Shown piece by piece: positions 23,193-36,677 of a stretch of DNA of 64,000 nucleotides; position 1 is the stretch's first letter; each line of letters opens with the position of its first letter. The stretch is taken from positions 275,684,411-275,748,410 of the forward strand of contig OZ010786.1 of assembly GCA_963932465.1 (NCBI GenBank), read 5' to 3'. The notes beneath the pieces are model-generated. The model was not told the origin of the DNA and did not search any database. It saw only the letters and a list, made by a program, of their open reading frames with translations. This DNA comes from Maratus speciosus. Taxonomy: Eukaryota; Arthropoda; Arachnida; Araneae; Salticidae. The position numbers were made by a program, and so were the translations under genes.

Positions 23193-23680
23193 AACACAAT
23201 TAAACACATTATCTTGAACCTAACAAGAAAATGGAGAGTAAAAAGAAGATAAGGTTCACTTGAGAGACATTGTTTCATAAAAAATGCTTAAAAGTATATA
23301 ATTTTACTAATTTTTAATTTAGTCATTTAAGTAATATATTATAACATATCTTAGGGGAAAAGTCCGTTTATTAAATCTGTTGGCTGTTTCAAATCTTTTA
23401 CAGCAAGACCACTTTTTGTAAACCTGCTGTGCATTTTAAGACCAATATTTTCAGTAGTCTAAAAAGCTGGTAAATAGTTTTTTTTTGCTTATTTTAGTAT
23501 AGCTTTTTTTTTTTTTTAAACCTTGAAGTTTCGAAGGAGAAGTCTTATAATCGATAATGCAGAGCAGGTGTAAAACTCAACTACTAAATCTCAAACCATT
23601 CCAGGAATTTCTTATGAAAAGGCTTTCTTTTGAATAAAGGTCTTAATTGTTCGTTTAGAGTTCTAACAGAAAAATCAGAC
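23193..23680. other. AT-rich intergenic, no feature seen
   Basis: This is single-copy-looking AT-rich DNA with T-rich runs at 23480-23520. No gene or repeat family is recognised. Confidence 0.6.
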
Positions 23681-25190
23681 ATCCCAGATAACAAATATTT
23701 CAAAGAAATTGTTTTGAATATGGAGTAGGAAAATATATTCATAAAACCGCATCGAATATTTATCTTTTGTTATTGACAAGCGGATTCGTCCGGCGTTGCC
23801 CAGGTCCGTCAAAAAATAGCACGAAACGCAAAAATTTCTAAAAAATACAATAAAAAATCGCGAACAATTTAAAAATTGCTGCACGAAAGCTTCATTGCGA
23901 AGGGAAAATGTTACTATATTGGACAAGAAGATTAAAACCAAATTTATTTTACTAATGTGGCAAAATCGCAGCGAATTATGCTAAAAACACTCAAATATCT
24001 AAGGTCGCAGAAGAAAAAAATTACTATATTGAACTAAAAGATTAAAACAGGATTTCTTCTAAGAATGTCAAAAAATCTCTGCGAAATACAAAAAAATCTA
24101 AAAATCACATAAAAAAATTCCCGAAAAATTCGAAAATTGCTGTGCGAAATCCGAATAAACTTTATTGAAAACAGGACAGGTTTTATTAGATTAAAATATC
24201 GAATGTCAAAAGATCGCAGTGGGTCTCGAATAAACGTAAAAATCACAAAAACTTCAAAATTATGAAGGAAAAATTTTACTACATTAGGTTTGAAATAAAA
24301 GTTGGGAATTAGGTTTGTATAAAAGTTTGAAATCTAATTTAAATTACAAATGTTAAAAAAATCGCCGTGAAACGTGAAAAAACGTTGAAAATCGCGATAA
24401 ATACCCCCTAAAAATCAAAAATTGCACGGGAGAAAATTTACTATATTAGGCTAAATGTTTGAAACTGAATTCCTTTTCCGAATGCCAAAAAAATCACCGA
24501 GGAATTCGAAAAAAAAAAAAAAAAAAGCTGAAAATCGTATTATAAATGGCTAAATTTCAAACAAGACTGTGGAGAAAATTTACTATAAAAGGATAAAAGT
24601 TTGAAGCAAAGTTTATATTCTGTTAAAAATTCGAAAGAGAATTCCTTTTAGAAATCTTTCAAAAATCGCCATGAAACGCTAAAAATGCAAAAATCGAGAG
24701 GGAGAAAATTTACCATATTAGATTAAAAGTTTAAAATCAAATTCAGTTTCCAAATGTCTAAAAATCGCCGCGGAACTTGAAAAGTCGCAAAATATTATAC
24801 AATCGCTAGATAATCAAAAACAGCTGGGGTGAAATTTTACCAAAATGGGGTAAAACATTGTAATCGGATATCTTTCATGAAATACAAAAAGGCGACGCGG
24901 AACACGAAAAATCTCTAAAAATCGTTAAAAAACCACATTGACCATTGCTAAAATTCAAAAATATTAGAGGAAGAGGACAAAATCTATATATGGGCTAAAA
25001 GTTTCAAACCGAATTACTTTTACAATTGTCAAAAAATTGCCGAAAAATACGAAAAACATTAAAAATCGCATTAAAAAATTTGCTAAAAATTCAAAAATCT
25101 CTGTACGAATTCCGAATAAACTTTATTGTAAAGAGGATAAAATTTACTATATTGGGTTAAGATAATGAAACTGTATTTCTTTCACTAATG
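23680..25190. repeat. strongly diverged tandem repeat, about 110-250 bp spacing
   Basis: Variants of TTTACTATATTAGG start near 23911, 24022, 24270, 24440, 24580, 24710, 24837, 24985 and 25146. Each is followed by a GTTTGAAACCGAATT-like and a TGTCAAAAAATCGCCG-like block, then AAAATTCAAAAATTGC. A reverse-oriented relative occurs at 50510-50700. The frames here are repeat translations. Confidence 0.7.
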
Positions 25191-25364
25191 TGGAAAAATC
25201 ACTTTGAATCGTTAAAAAGCGCTAAAAACCGGTCTTCGAGGTACAAAACTACATACGTAGAGGTATCTTCTCAGCACATTTTGCAGCTCTACGTACAGCC
25301 ATCTCTTCAGAACACGGCCGACGAATGCACATTCACACACAAGCTTCTTTCATTATTATTATTA

Positions 25365-28158
25365 CTAGGGGATCGTACCCGGGCTTCCCGGGTTAAAGAA
25401 TATAGGTGAAAACATTTTTTTTTTTTTTTTTTATTGAAAACTAATATTTTTTTATATGCAATAATTTTTTTAGATTGCCCACTTACATTAAAAAAGCATT
25501 TTTATTATGGAAAATACGAATTATACAATCAATTTTTTGAAATTTATCAAAAGCGATATTTTCTTATTAGCTGCATGCTAAGAGTTATTTGACCAAGATT
25601 TTGCTACTTATGGCATCCTTTTATGTTCTGATAATTTCAGAGATTATACATGTCTGTTAAATTTGCGTTTTATTTATATTATATTTTTTTATTTATTCAT
25701 ACGGAAGTTTTTTTTTAATGGATATTAGCCGTAAGTAAATGATGAACATTTTATTTTGTTTTAAGGGCAAACGGATTAATCTTTCGTAATCGAGCTCCGC
25801 GCGATATAGATAAATAAAAAAAAATATTTCATGTTTAAAAAAAATTTTTTAAACCATAGACAATCAGTAAACTGAGATAAACTTTGCAAGCAAATTCCAT
25901 TAGGAAAAAAAAATCCTGTTTGGTGATCTAAAAATTTAAATTGTACGATTACAAATATGTTAGATTTGCTTTTTTACAATATTATTATTTTATTTTTTTT
26001 TTATAAAGGAAGTATTAATTTCGTTATGCAAAAATAGTCAGAAACAAATGCTGAAAAATGTTTGTTGCTTTATGTGCAAAATGTTTATTATTATTATTAT
26101 GTACTGAAACCGGCACGTGATAAGATAAACTTAAAAAAAAATCATGCTTAAAAATTATTTTAGAAAATATAATACATCAGCCAATTAAGATACAGTTTTT
26201 AAACAAATTGCATTTGAAAGTAAATTTTTTCCCTATGCGACGAAAATTGAAAATGTACAATGGTCAGAAGATTAAAAAATTGCAGTAGCGAAAATTCGCA
26301 AAATGACGTCAGCGTTACGCACAGATACGTTTGTTCTTTATAATATAGATACTTAATCAGTAAAATATAATAAAGATCAGTTATTAGGATGTGGTTATCT
26401 AATGATATGCTTGGTATTCCGGAATGAAAAACAACAATTATCACCTTCTCAAAATTTGCATACGCACTTCTCACATCCGTATTCAACATTTAAAAAAAAT
26501 TTCTATTTTGTTTGATCATTTAAAAATCATTTTAACTCAAAACTTGAAGTCACGATTGTCAACAACATCTTTTATGTGAACAGACGCACCCTTTACTTGA
26601 AATTCTAATCTCAATTCCGAAGAGTAAAAATTTCCGTAATTTATGTTTTTTAGACGCATTTGTGTTAAAATGTTTAGTTTTATCTAAGAAAATGATCGTT
26701 TTCTTTTAAATATGACTTCATTTTCACTTAATCAAGCATTTTGCCTAGTGTCTGAAACTTAGTATCAATACACATAGGAAAAACAATATAGAAAATTTAT
26801 GAGGAAAAATGCATGTTTTCAAAAGCAGTACGTCAATTTCCGTTCAAAATTTTATATCCTTAATGGGATATTTTGCGCCACTAAACACATACAACAATTT
26901 TTATCAGATAATAGCATGAATAAAGATAAAAATATTTCATTATTTCTCTCTTGTCTGCAATAATGAAAGCTATCTAATTTTCACTATTTAGAAGAAATTT
27001 CATAAAATGCTTTTAAAATTAAAATATAAAAGTGGGGATATAAAAAAAAAAAAAACAGATAGTGCGATCACATCTACAAATGAAGAGCTTTCAGTTAAAA
27101 AAAAGAAAATATTAGTAAAATTAGTTCAGCAGAAAGATCAGGGCAGATGACTAAAAAAAACACTTGTGTTTTAAATATATAGATTGTATAAAATTATAAA
27201 AAATTAAATTAAGAAAACTATGTTATTTTGATAAAATTATAGTAGAATGTCCTAAAGAATAGCATTAAAATTTTATTATTAACGTGAATTTTGGACCAAA
27301 ACTTCAGGAACATGATATTATTTTAAACCGCGAATTATTTGTTTGCTTGTCTAACTCGGCGAAGCAAATCCATCCAGGCGAGAATCATCAATTTCGGTAA
27401 TATAAATCGCTATTATTTGCATGTCACCCATCTTCTATAAAGACTCTCCAAATTTTTGTAAAACATTGCGTTTTATCAGTATATGTGATTTCAATTACAC
27501 TATTTTCAAAAGTGAAGCATTTTAACCTGTGAAGAATTTCAAAGCAGCTGGGCTGTGAAAATGACGCACTTCTACAAAACATAATTCAGGTTTAAGAATT
27601 AAAATACACACTTTTTTATAAAATGACGTCATTTGCATCCGCTAAGCAATCCACTTTTACAATCCAGTAATTTTTAAATCGTCTTAAACTTCGTCTATAG
27701 AAAATATGCATATGACGTCATTATCACGGAATAACAGACAATATTCTTGACATAGCCCATATTTTAATTTCAACTTTTTTTTTCAGGTTTTATGAAAAAA
27801 TGGCAACAAAAAGATGCAGTATCTGCTATTTTCGACTATTTCCCGTTTACTTTCAATGACTTTCAATAGAAATGGGTTACTTTCGTTGCCATGATAAGAA
27901 AAATGGTATTAAAAACTACAAAAAAAATTAATATCTCTAAAATAAATTGCGATACAGCTTTCAAACTAATTGCATTTAAAAGAGTATTTTTTCCTTATAC
28001 GACGGTGTAAAAATCTAAAATGTGCGATGTTTAGAAGTTTAAAAATTTTCAGTAGAGAAAATTGCAAAACTAAAATTTTATTTCAAATTTCAAAGTGTTG
28101 CCATTCGCAAAATGACGTATGCGTTACGGACGTATGCGTTTGTCCTTTATAATATAGA
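25365..28158 (-). mobile_element. non-autonomous Helitron H1
   Basis: On the minus strand the 5' end is TCTATATTATAAAGGACAAACG, preceded by A. The 3' end has a hairpin, ACCCGGG (25377-25383) with CCCGGGT (25387-25393), then GATCCCCTAG followed by T. TC at the 5' end, a subterminal hairpin, CTAG at the 3' end and A^T insertion are the Helitron hallmarks. It is 2794 bp with no Rep/helicase frame, so it must be mobilised in trans. A second 5'-end-like motif lies internally near 26327-26349. It is clearly diverged from H2-H4. Confidence 0.85.
26200..26349 (-). mobile_element. internal Helitron 5'-terminus-like block in H1
   Basis: Minus-strand TCTATATTATAAAGAACAAACG, followed by a TGACGTCATTTTGCGAAT-like stretch, closely matches the outer 5' terminus at 28060-28158. 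Upstream bases such as CAAATTGCATTTGAAAG also correspond. One 3' end thus serves two 5' ends, and the inner unit (25365-26349, 985 bp) is itself a complete-looking element. Confidence 0.7.
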
Positions 28159-28919
28159 TAGTATAGGTCAAAAGATTCTTGATAAGATTTTCAAAGTTTC
28201 AATGTTCTATTTTATTTTTTTTTTATAGAGATACCAGATTTTACTCTTGAGATTCCTACAAAACATTCATACATTTGGGAAATAATCCACTTTCAATAAT
28301 TATCAACCATAGATGATAACGTATTCGAATTCTTTTGCACAGCCTTGTATATAGATTTTGGCACACACAACATAGTATACAACATTTTAATTCATTTGGA
28401 AACGGATCTACTATTTGAAATAAATCAAGACAGGCCCAGGGTCTGACATTCGTTCAGTGCCTTTTCTAAAATGAAAAAAAAAATATTTCCATGCCTTAGG
28501 ATACAGATATGAATGTCTATACATACTAATAAAAGAAAGTTTTGCTCTGTGTATGTGTCTGTCTGTCTGTTTGCGACGGCTAACAAAATCTACGGCACGT
28601 ACGAGGCTCAACATTTTTGTGAGGATAGTCGAAGGCCTCTCCTGGTGCACCTGAATTTCAGAATTTTAAATTTCTAATAGATGAGAAATTAATTAAAAAC
28701 CCCAAATTAAAAGAATAATATAAAGTATTCATAATTCAACAAAAGCATAGATTTTTATCAAACCACAGACAATTTCTTCGAAAACTCGGGGAGAGGGGGA
28801 GGGGTTAATAGAATTACAGCGCTGCTAAGGCGATAAAAGCACTGGACCTTTTTAAAAAGGACTGTATCTTAAATTTTACTGGGTCTAAAAACTCGAAAAT
28901 TACACAGCCACACCCCAAA

Positions 28920-29310
28920 AAAAAGTTTTGCTGAATCAACAAAAATTTGGTTGTTCCAACAAAACTTTTCGTTTAAATATGGGTCAATGGAAATTTTGTT
29001 TGAATCAACAAAAAAATATTGTTGATTTTTTTTACAACTGCAACAAAAAAATTTTGTATCGCCAGCAAAAAAATGTTTTGTTATTTCAAGTAAAAGGGTC
29101 CCCTTTTTGTTTAAATTAACAAAATTCTTTTGTTGAAATTTTTAAAAAAATAAATGTAACAATCTGTTACCTTAAGAGTACATTTTAGTTTCGGTAACAA
29201 AAACCTTTGTTTAAAGAACAATTGTTTTGTGTAATTTTAAGAATCTTCTTTGTTTTAACAACAAAAATTTTTGTTAAAGAAACAATAATATTTACTTTAA
29301 AATTATTTTT
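28920..29310. repeat. AACAAAA/TTTTGTT-rich irregular repeat
   Basis: Short palindromic motifs such as CAACAAAA and TTTTGTTG recur about every 20-30 bases. It begins just after CACACCCCAAAAAAAAG. A related stretch at 49790-50045 ends TTTTTCTGGGTG, suggesting two members of one element with CACCC-type ends. The frame over it is repeat-derived. Confidence 0.6.
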
Positions 29311-29429
29311 GAGAAATAATATTTCCGCTTTGATGGCGCCATCTATTGAGCCGTGTTGATAGGTACGTTTGTTAGATCTTCAAACGTACATAGCGCATTG
29401 CATTTGGTAATATTTCAAATGAAGACATG

Positions 29430-29508
29430 TCATCGACGGGAATCGATCTGTCGACCCCAAGGACAGAAGGTCTATGCTTTAACCATTCGCCCACTGAGAC
29501 TCCACGGT
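29430..29508 (-). mobile_element. tRNA-like SINE head or tRNA relic in S1
   Basis: Minus-strand GTGGGCGAATGGTTAAAGC resembles a tRNA A box and ATCGATTCCCG a B box, about 45 bases apart. The acceptor stem and anticodon arm do not fold convincingly, so a functional tRNA is unlikely. S2 has 35 bp of this segment inverted, and S3 lacks 6 bp. Confidence 0.55.
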
Positions 29509-29829
29509 GAAATAATTTTAAAGACTTTTTTTTTAATTGTCTTATGCGAGTGAGTGTATTTAAAAGACAATTTAATCTTTAAATGAATGAAATAAATATG
29601 TTAGCGAAAATTTTTAATACTAAAAAGATGTATTGATGTTTTGATATTTTTATAGCTTGTAAAATAATTTTAAAAACATTTTAACAAATTTATTTAAGTA
29701 AAATAAGAAACTTAGCTATTGATTTCCAAAAGGAATATATAATTAAAAAATGAGTTCAATTAAGTAATGAATTTTTTTTCCTTTCTACGATTACGTTTAT
29801 AATGAATAATAATTTTAAGGAACGATTTA

Positions 29830-29874
<45 letters not shown>

Positions 29875-29963
29875 ATGATTCACATAATTGTAGTTCCTTT
29901 TTAAAATGAATTCCCAAACTATTTTTTTAAATAAATAAATATAGGTCATTTTTGATAATTTTT

Positions 29964-30910
29964 AACTCACAGGCTATCAAAGCCTGAGAGTTAATGTGCC
30001 CGCAGGTTCTGTATGTACGTACGTCTGTATGTTGTGTACGTACGTAACGCGATAACTCTTGACATAAACATCCGATTTGCTTCAATTTTTTTTCTATGTT
30101 CATTCTCATAAGGTGCTTCCCTGATTAGTTTTGGGGGTTCGTTGTTTAAGTATAAAGGGAGTACGGGGGGCTAATATCCCCTTAAATTAGATAAATGGGT
30201 TTTTCATGCAAAATTATCAGATTTTCTTCAATTTTGTTTTACTGGTTAATTCTGATAAGGCGTCTCCTAGATTAGATTTGGAGGTTTATTGTTTAAGTAT
30301 AAAGGGGGGGGGGATCGGGGGGGTAATACCCCCTTAATTTAGAAAAATGTGTTTTCTTATCCGATTTGCTTCAAATTTGATATACCGGTTTATTATGATA
30401 AAGCACTTCCCAGATTAGTTTTGGGGGTTCATTGGTTAAGTATAAAGGGGGGTACGGAGTTTAAGCCCCCCTTAATATAGATAAATGGGTTTTTCATGCA
30501 GAATTATCAGATTTGCTTCAATTTTGATATATCAGTTAATTTTGATAAGGCGCTTCCCTGATTATATTTAGTGGTTTATTTTTTGAGTATAAAGAGGGGA
30601 TTGGGGGTGTAATACCCCTTAATTTAGAAAAAAGTGTTTTCCTATCCGATTTGCTTCAAATTGGGTGTAACGGTTTATTATAATAAAGCGCTTCCCTGAA
30701 TAGATTTAGAGGTTCATTTTTAAGCATAAAGGGGGGATGGAGGGAGGTAATACATCCTTAATTTAGATAAATGGATTTTTCTATCCGATTTGCTGCAAAT
30801 TTGTTATACCGATTTATTCTGACAAGGCGCTTCCCTGATGAGATTTGGAGGCTCATTGGTTAAGTATAAAGATATGAATCAGAGGGGAGGGGCTAATCCC
30901 CACTTAATTT
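29964..30910. repeat. 143-bp tandem array with a hairpin in each unit (S1)
   Basis: TCCGATTTGCTTCAA-like starts recur near 30071, 30216, 30360, 30506, 30645 and 30784. Most units end in a G-rich/C-rich inverted pair of the form TAAAGGGGG...CCCCTTAATTTA, so each can fold into a stem. The leader (29964-30070) has GTACGTACGT and TAACGCGATAACTCTTGACA. Confidence 0.85.
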
Positions 30911-32424
30911 ATTTTACGAAAGGCATTATTTTTTTGAAGTAAGAGTATAATATGCAGTTAGTTTGAATAGACTGTGAGCTCAATGTCATCAGTTTAACTG
31001 GGCACTTTTCTCTTTTATTCTGTTTATCAGTGTTAGAATTTTATATGAAATATATATATATATATATATATTTTAAATTATTTTATTTTTCTAATAACAT
31101 CTTTTATTTATCACACACGCATATATAATAGATAAGAATAAAACAAATAACAGTTTTATTTCATATTGTTATGATGATTCATTGAAGCAAAGTAAGAAAA
31201 TATTATAAAACACTTTAATTTAAAAAATATATTTAATATTCCCAAATAAACTCAAACTTCAATAAAAATGTAAAAAGAATAAATGTTCCGAATTCGGACT
31301 TATGTCGATTTTTTTTTCGGTTTTCTTTAAATATTTTATAATGCCCACAATTTTCATCCGAAACGCACGGAGTTGACGTCGTAATAGAAAGAATTTTTTT
31401 TTCCTTTTAGACGATCTCAATCTTTTCTAAAAATTCGGATTTTGAATCAGATTTTCGAAAGAAATTGCAAAAATCCATCTTTCCCGATAAGATTTTTTAT
31501 TCCTCCAGAAATTTTCGTTGGAAAATCGCGATTAATTTTTTTGGATTATAAACATAGTGCATACAATTTTTACCAGAACTTATAAAAATCGAGATATTTA
31601 CGATTTTTTCTGTTTTTCACATATTGAATATCTCCATTACTTTTCAACTGAAATGCTAACAATTTATATGAAAATAAATGTAATGATTTACTGTTTCAGA
31701 CGATACCAATTTTTAAAAACAAATACAGATTTTAACGCAATTTTCGAAAAAAAAAAAAAACTCCGCAAAATCCGGTAAAATATTTTTTTTTTATTCCAGA
31801 AATTTTCGTTAAAAATTCGCGATTATTTTTTTCAGAAAAGGCTGCGAGTCGAAAATAACGTTCACATAAATTAATAAAATGTGATTTAAGTTTTTTTTTT
31901 CCTGTTTTCCATGAACATTTCGGGATTTTTTGCGATTAATTTGTTTCTTGAGAAACTACCGAAAGGGAAGGAAATTTTGGAGGACTTTATAAATATGAAG
32001 TTATTTCTTTGAAGGTGCCCGGGAAACACACATTTGAAGGCAGTGGGAACTCCGGTCTAGAAGGGCGAATCCCGGCTAGTATATAAATAAAATCCGTTCA
32101 GTAAAAAATATTTCAGAATATCTTAGTTTTTTTAATACGACAAATACTTTATTTCCAAAAAAAAAAAAAAAAAAAAAATATGTCTTTGTCTTGTATTATT
32201 TTTTCTTATTCTTAAAATTAAGACCTCAACAAAGAATTATCTGTATACATTATTTTGATGTAATTTGCTTGCTAAATATTGTGAACAATTCAAAATCTAA
32301 ATGCTGAATTTCAAATGAAAAGCAAGATAATTAAATGGTAGAGAGGGATTTTTAAAACTACCCTGGTCCGTCCCAATTTAAAAAGTTTTAATCATCCAAA
32401 AATTATGCTAATCCTTTAATTATA

Positions 32425-35351
32425 CTAGGGGATCGTACCCGGGCTTCCCGGGTTAAAGAATATAGGTGAAAACTTTTTTTTAAAATTGAAAACTAATAAT
32501 TTTTTTGCATGCAATAAAATTTTTAGATTGACCACTTACATTAAAAAAGCATTTTTCTTATGGAAAATACGAATTATACAATCAAATAATTTTTTGAAAT
32601 TTATCAAAAGCGATATTTTCTTATTAGCCGCAAGCTAAGAGTTATTTGACCAAGATTTTGCTACTTATGGCATCCTTTTATATTCTGATAATTTCAGAGC
32701 TTATACATGTCTGTTAAATTTGTGTTTTATTTATATTATTTTATTTATATATTCATAGGGAAGTTTTTTTAATGGATATTAGCCGTGAGAAAATGGTGAA
32801 CACTTTATTTTGTTTTAAGGGCAAACGGATTAATCTTTCGTAATCAAGCTCCGCGCGATATAGATAAATTAAAAAATATTTCATGCTTTAAAATTGTTTT
32901 TAAAACCATAGACAATCAGCAAACAGAGATGAACTTTGGAAAAAAATTTCATTTGAAAAGAAAAAAAAATCCTATTTGGTGATCTAAAAATTTAAATTGT
33001 ACGATTACAAATATGTTAGATTTGTTTTTTTACAATATTATCCTTTTACTTGTTTATAAAAGAAGTATTAATTTCGTTAATTTGTCTTTCACAAATATGT
33101 TAGATTGGTGGGTTTTTTAAATATTATTATTTTATTTGTTTATAAAGGAAGTATTAATTTCGTTATGCAAAAATAGTTAGAAACAAATGCTGAATAATGT
33201 TTGTTGCTTTATGTGCAAAATGTTTATTAATATTATGTATTGAAGCCGGTACGTGATAAGATAAACTTTTTAAAAAATCATGCTTAAAAATTATTTTAGA
33301 AAATATAATACATCAGTCAATTAAGATACAGTTTTTAAACAAATTGCATTTGAAAATGAATTTTTTCCCTATGCAATGAAAATTGGAAATGTACGATGGT
33401 CAGAAGATTGAAAAATTGCAGTATCGAAAATTTCAAGACCGAAATTTGATCGTGAAGTGTTGCCATTCGCAAAATGACGTCAGCGTTACGCACAGATACG
33501 TTTGTTCTTTATAATATACATAGATACTTAATCAATAAAATATAATAAAGATCAGTTATTAGGATGTGGTTATAAACTGAGGCTCTTATGCTTGGTATTC
33601 CGGAATGAAAAACAACAATTTTCACCTTCTCAAAATTTGCATTCGCAATTCGCATATCCATATTCATCATTAAAAAAAAAAATTGTATTTTGTTTGATCA
33701 TTTAAAAATCATTTTAACTCAAAATTTGAAGTCAAGATTGTCAGCAACATCTTTTATGTGAACAGACGCACCCTTTACTTGAGATTCTAATCTCAATTCC
33801 GGAGAGTAAAAATTTCCGTAATTTATGTGTTTTAGACGCATTTGTGTTAAAATGTTTAGTTTTTTCTAAGAAAATGATCGTTTTCTTTTAAATATGACTT
33901 TATTTTCACTTAATTAAGCATTTCGCCTAGTGTCTGAAACTTAGTATCTGTACACATGAGAAGGAAAAACAATATAGAAAATTTATGAGAAAAATGCGTG
34001 TTTTCAAAAACAGTACGTCATTTTCCGTTCAAAATATTATATCCTTAATGGAATTTTGCGCCACTAAACCCTATACAACAATTTATATCGACATTTTTTA
34101 ATTTTTATTAGGAAATAGCATGAATAAAGATAAAAATACCTCATTATTTCTCTCTTGTCTGCAATAATGAAAGCTATCTAATTTTCACCATTTAGCAGAA
34201 ATTTCATAAAATGCTTTTAAAATTAAAACATAAAAGTGGGGATATTTAAAAAAAAAACAGATAGTGCGATCACATTTACAAATGAAGAGCTTTCAGTTAA
34301 AAAAATATATATATATTAGTGAAACTGGTGCAGCAGAAAGATCAGGGCAGATGACTAAAAAACACACTTGTGTTTTAAATATATAGATGATATAAAATTA
34401 GGAAAAATTAAATTGAGCATATTATGTTATTTTGATAAAATTATAGTAGAATGTCCTAAAGAATAGCATTAAAATTTTATTATTCGAGATAATTTTGGAC
34501 AAAACTTCAGGAACATGATATTATTTTAAACCACGAATTGTTTGTTTGCTTGTGTAACTCGGCGAAACAAATCCATCCAAGCGAGAATCATCAATTTCTG
34601 TAATATAAATCGCCTTTCTTTGCATGACACCCCTCTTCTGTAAAGACACACTAAATTTTTGTAAAACATTGCGTTTCATCAGTGTATGATTTCAATTACA
34701 TTATTCTCAAAAGTGAAGCATTTTCACCTGTAAAGAATTTCAAAGCAGCTGAGCTGTGAAAATGACGCACTTCTAATTCAGGTTTAAGAATTAAAAGACA
34801 CGCTTTTATATAAAATGACGTCATTTGCATCCCGTAAAGCAATTCACTTTTATAATCCAGTAATTTTTAAATCGTCTTAAACTTCGTCTATAGAAAAGTA
34901 TGCATATGACGTCATTATCACGGAATAACAGACAATATTCTTGACGTAGCCGGTATTTTAATTTCAACTTTGTTTTCAGGTTTTATGAGAAAATGGCAAC
35001 AAAAATATACAGTATCTCCTATTTTCGGCTATTTTCCGTTTACTTTCAATGCCTTTCAATAGAAATGAGGTACTTTTGTTGCCACGATAAGAAAAATGGT
35101 ATTAAAAACTACAAAAAAATTAATATCTAAAAAAAAAATTGAGATACAACTTTCAAACAAATTGCATTTAAAAGAGCATTTTTTTCCTTATACGAAAGTG
35201 TAAAAATTTAAAATGTGCGATGTTTAGAAGTTTAAAAATTTATCGTAGAGAAAATTGCAAAAGCAAAATTTTATTTCAAATTTCAAAGTGTTGCCATTCG
35301 CAAAATGACGTATGCGTTACGGACGTATGCGTTTGTCCTTTATAATATAGA
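32425..35351 (-). mobile_element. Helitron H2 (H4/H1 chimera)
   Basis: It has the same termini as H1 and is 2927 bp long. From 32425 to about 35264 it follows H4 wherever H1 and H4 differ (for example TACGAAAGTG rather than TACGACGGTG). After the shared tract AAAATTTTATTTCAA (35265-35279) it follows H1 (AATTTCAAAG, TACGGACGTATGCG). It is therefore a recombinant, and it lacks any replication or helicase frame. Confidence 0.9.
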
Positions 35352-36677
35352 TAGTATAGGTCAAAAGATTCTTGATAAGATTTTCAAAGTTTCAATGTTC
35401 TATTTTATTTTTTTTTTATAGAGATACCAGATTTTACTCTTGAGATTCCTACAAAACATTCATACATTTGGGAAATAATCCACTTTCAATAATTATCAAC
35501 CATAGATGATAACGTATTCGAATTCTTTTGCACAGCCTTGTATATAGATTTTGGCACACACAACATAGTATACAACATTTTAATTCATTTGGAAACGGAT
35601 CTACTATTTGAAATAAATCAAGACAGGCCCAGGGTCTGACATTCGTTCAGTGCCTTTTCTAAAATGAAAAAAAAAAAATATTTCCATGCCTTAGGATACA
35701 GATATGAATGTCTATACATACTAATAAAAGAAAGTTTTGCTCTGTGTATGTGTCTGTCTGTCTGTTTGCGACGGCTAACAAAATCTACGGCACGTACGAG
35801 GCTCAACATTTTTGTGAGGATAGTCGAAGGCCTCTCCTGGTGCACCTGAATTTCAGAATTTTAAATTTCTAATAGATGAGAAATTAATTAAAAACCCCAA
35901 ATTAAAAGAATAATATAAAGTATTCATAATTCAACAAAAGCATAGATTTTTATCAAACCACAGACAATTTCTTCGAAAACTCGGGGAGAGGGGGAGGGGT
36001 TAATAGAATTACAGCGCTGCTAAGGCGATAAAAGCACTGGACCTTTTTAAAAAGGACTGTATCTTAAATTTTACTGGGTCTAAAAACTCGAAAATTACAC
36101 AGCCACACCCCAAAAGAAAGTTTTGCTGAATCAACAAAAATTTGGTTGTTCCAACAAAACTTTTCGTTTAAATATGGGTCAATGGAAATTTTGTTTGAAT
36201 CAACAAAAAAATATTGTTGATTTTTTTTACAACTGCAACAAAAAAATTTTGTATCGCCAGCAAAAAAATGTTTTGTTATTTCAAGTAAAAGGGTCCCCTT
36301 TTTGTTTAAATTAACAAAATTCTTTTGTTGAAATTTTTAAAAAAATAAATGTAACAATCTGTTACCTTAAGAGTACATTTTAGTTTCGGTAACAAAAACC
36401 TTTGTTTAAAGAACAATTGTTTTGTGTAATTTTAAGAATCTTCTTTGTTTTAACAACAAAAATTTTTGTTAAAGAAACAATAATATTTACTTTAAAATTA
36501 TTTTTGAGAAATAATATTTCCGCTTTGATGGCGCCATCTATTGAGCCGTGTTGATAGGTACGTTTGTTAGATCTTCAAACGTACATAGCGCATTGCATTT
36601 GGTAATATTTCAAATGAAGACATGTCATCGACGGGAATCGATCTGTCGACCTCAAGGACAGAAGGTCTATGCTTTAA

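Larger units (their letters stand above)
28516..32079 (+). mobile_element. possible older Helitron inside spacer S1
   Basis: The left edge TCTATACATACTAATAAAAG followed by (GTCT)n resembles a Helitron 5' end. The right edge ...AATCCCGGCTAG followed by T resembles a 3' end, with only a weak CCGG...CCGG stem upstream. The base before TC is G rather than the usual A, so the call is tentative. Equivalent borders lie at about 35711-39272 in S2 and 42909-46452 in S3. Confidence 0.4.
28159..32424. repeat. 7.2-kb array spacer S1
   Basis: This 4.27-kb unit sits between Helitrons H1 and H2 and is repeated as S2 and S3. In order it holds a Helitron-like 5' start (28516), a stretch rich in AACAAAA/TTTTGTT (28920-29310), a minus-strand tRNA-like segment (29430-29508), T41 (29833-29873), a 143-bp array (29964-30910), (AT)n near 31050, degenerate TTTTCG-rich repeats (31290-31960), a CTAG end (32079) and an A run (about 32157-32179). 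No protein gene is supported. Confidence 0.9.

Noticed and set aside
28411..28650. Short frames repeated three times in the 7.2-kb spacers, seemingly conserved
   Set aside because: They are kept only because the spacers are recent duplicates. Frame ends change with homopolymer length, so there is no evidence of coding selection.
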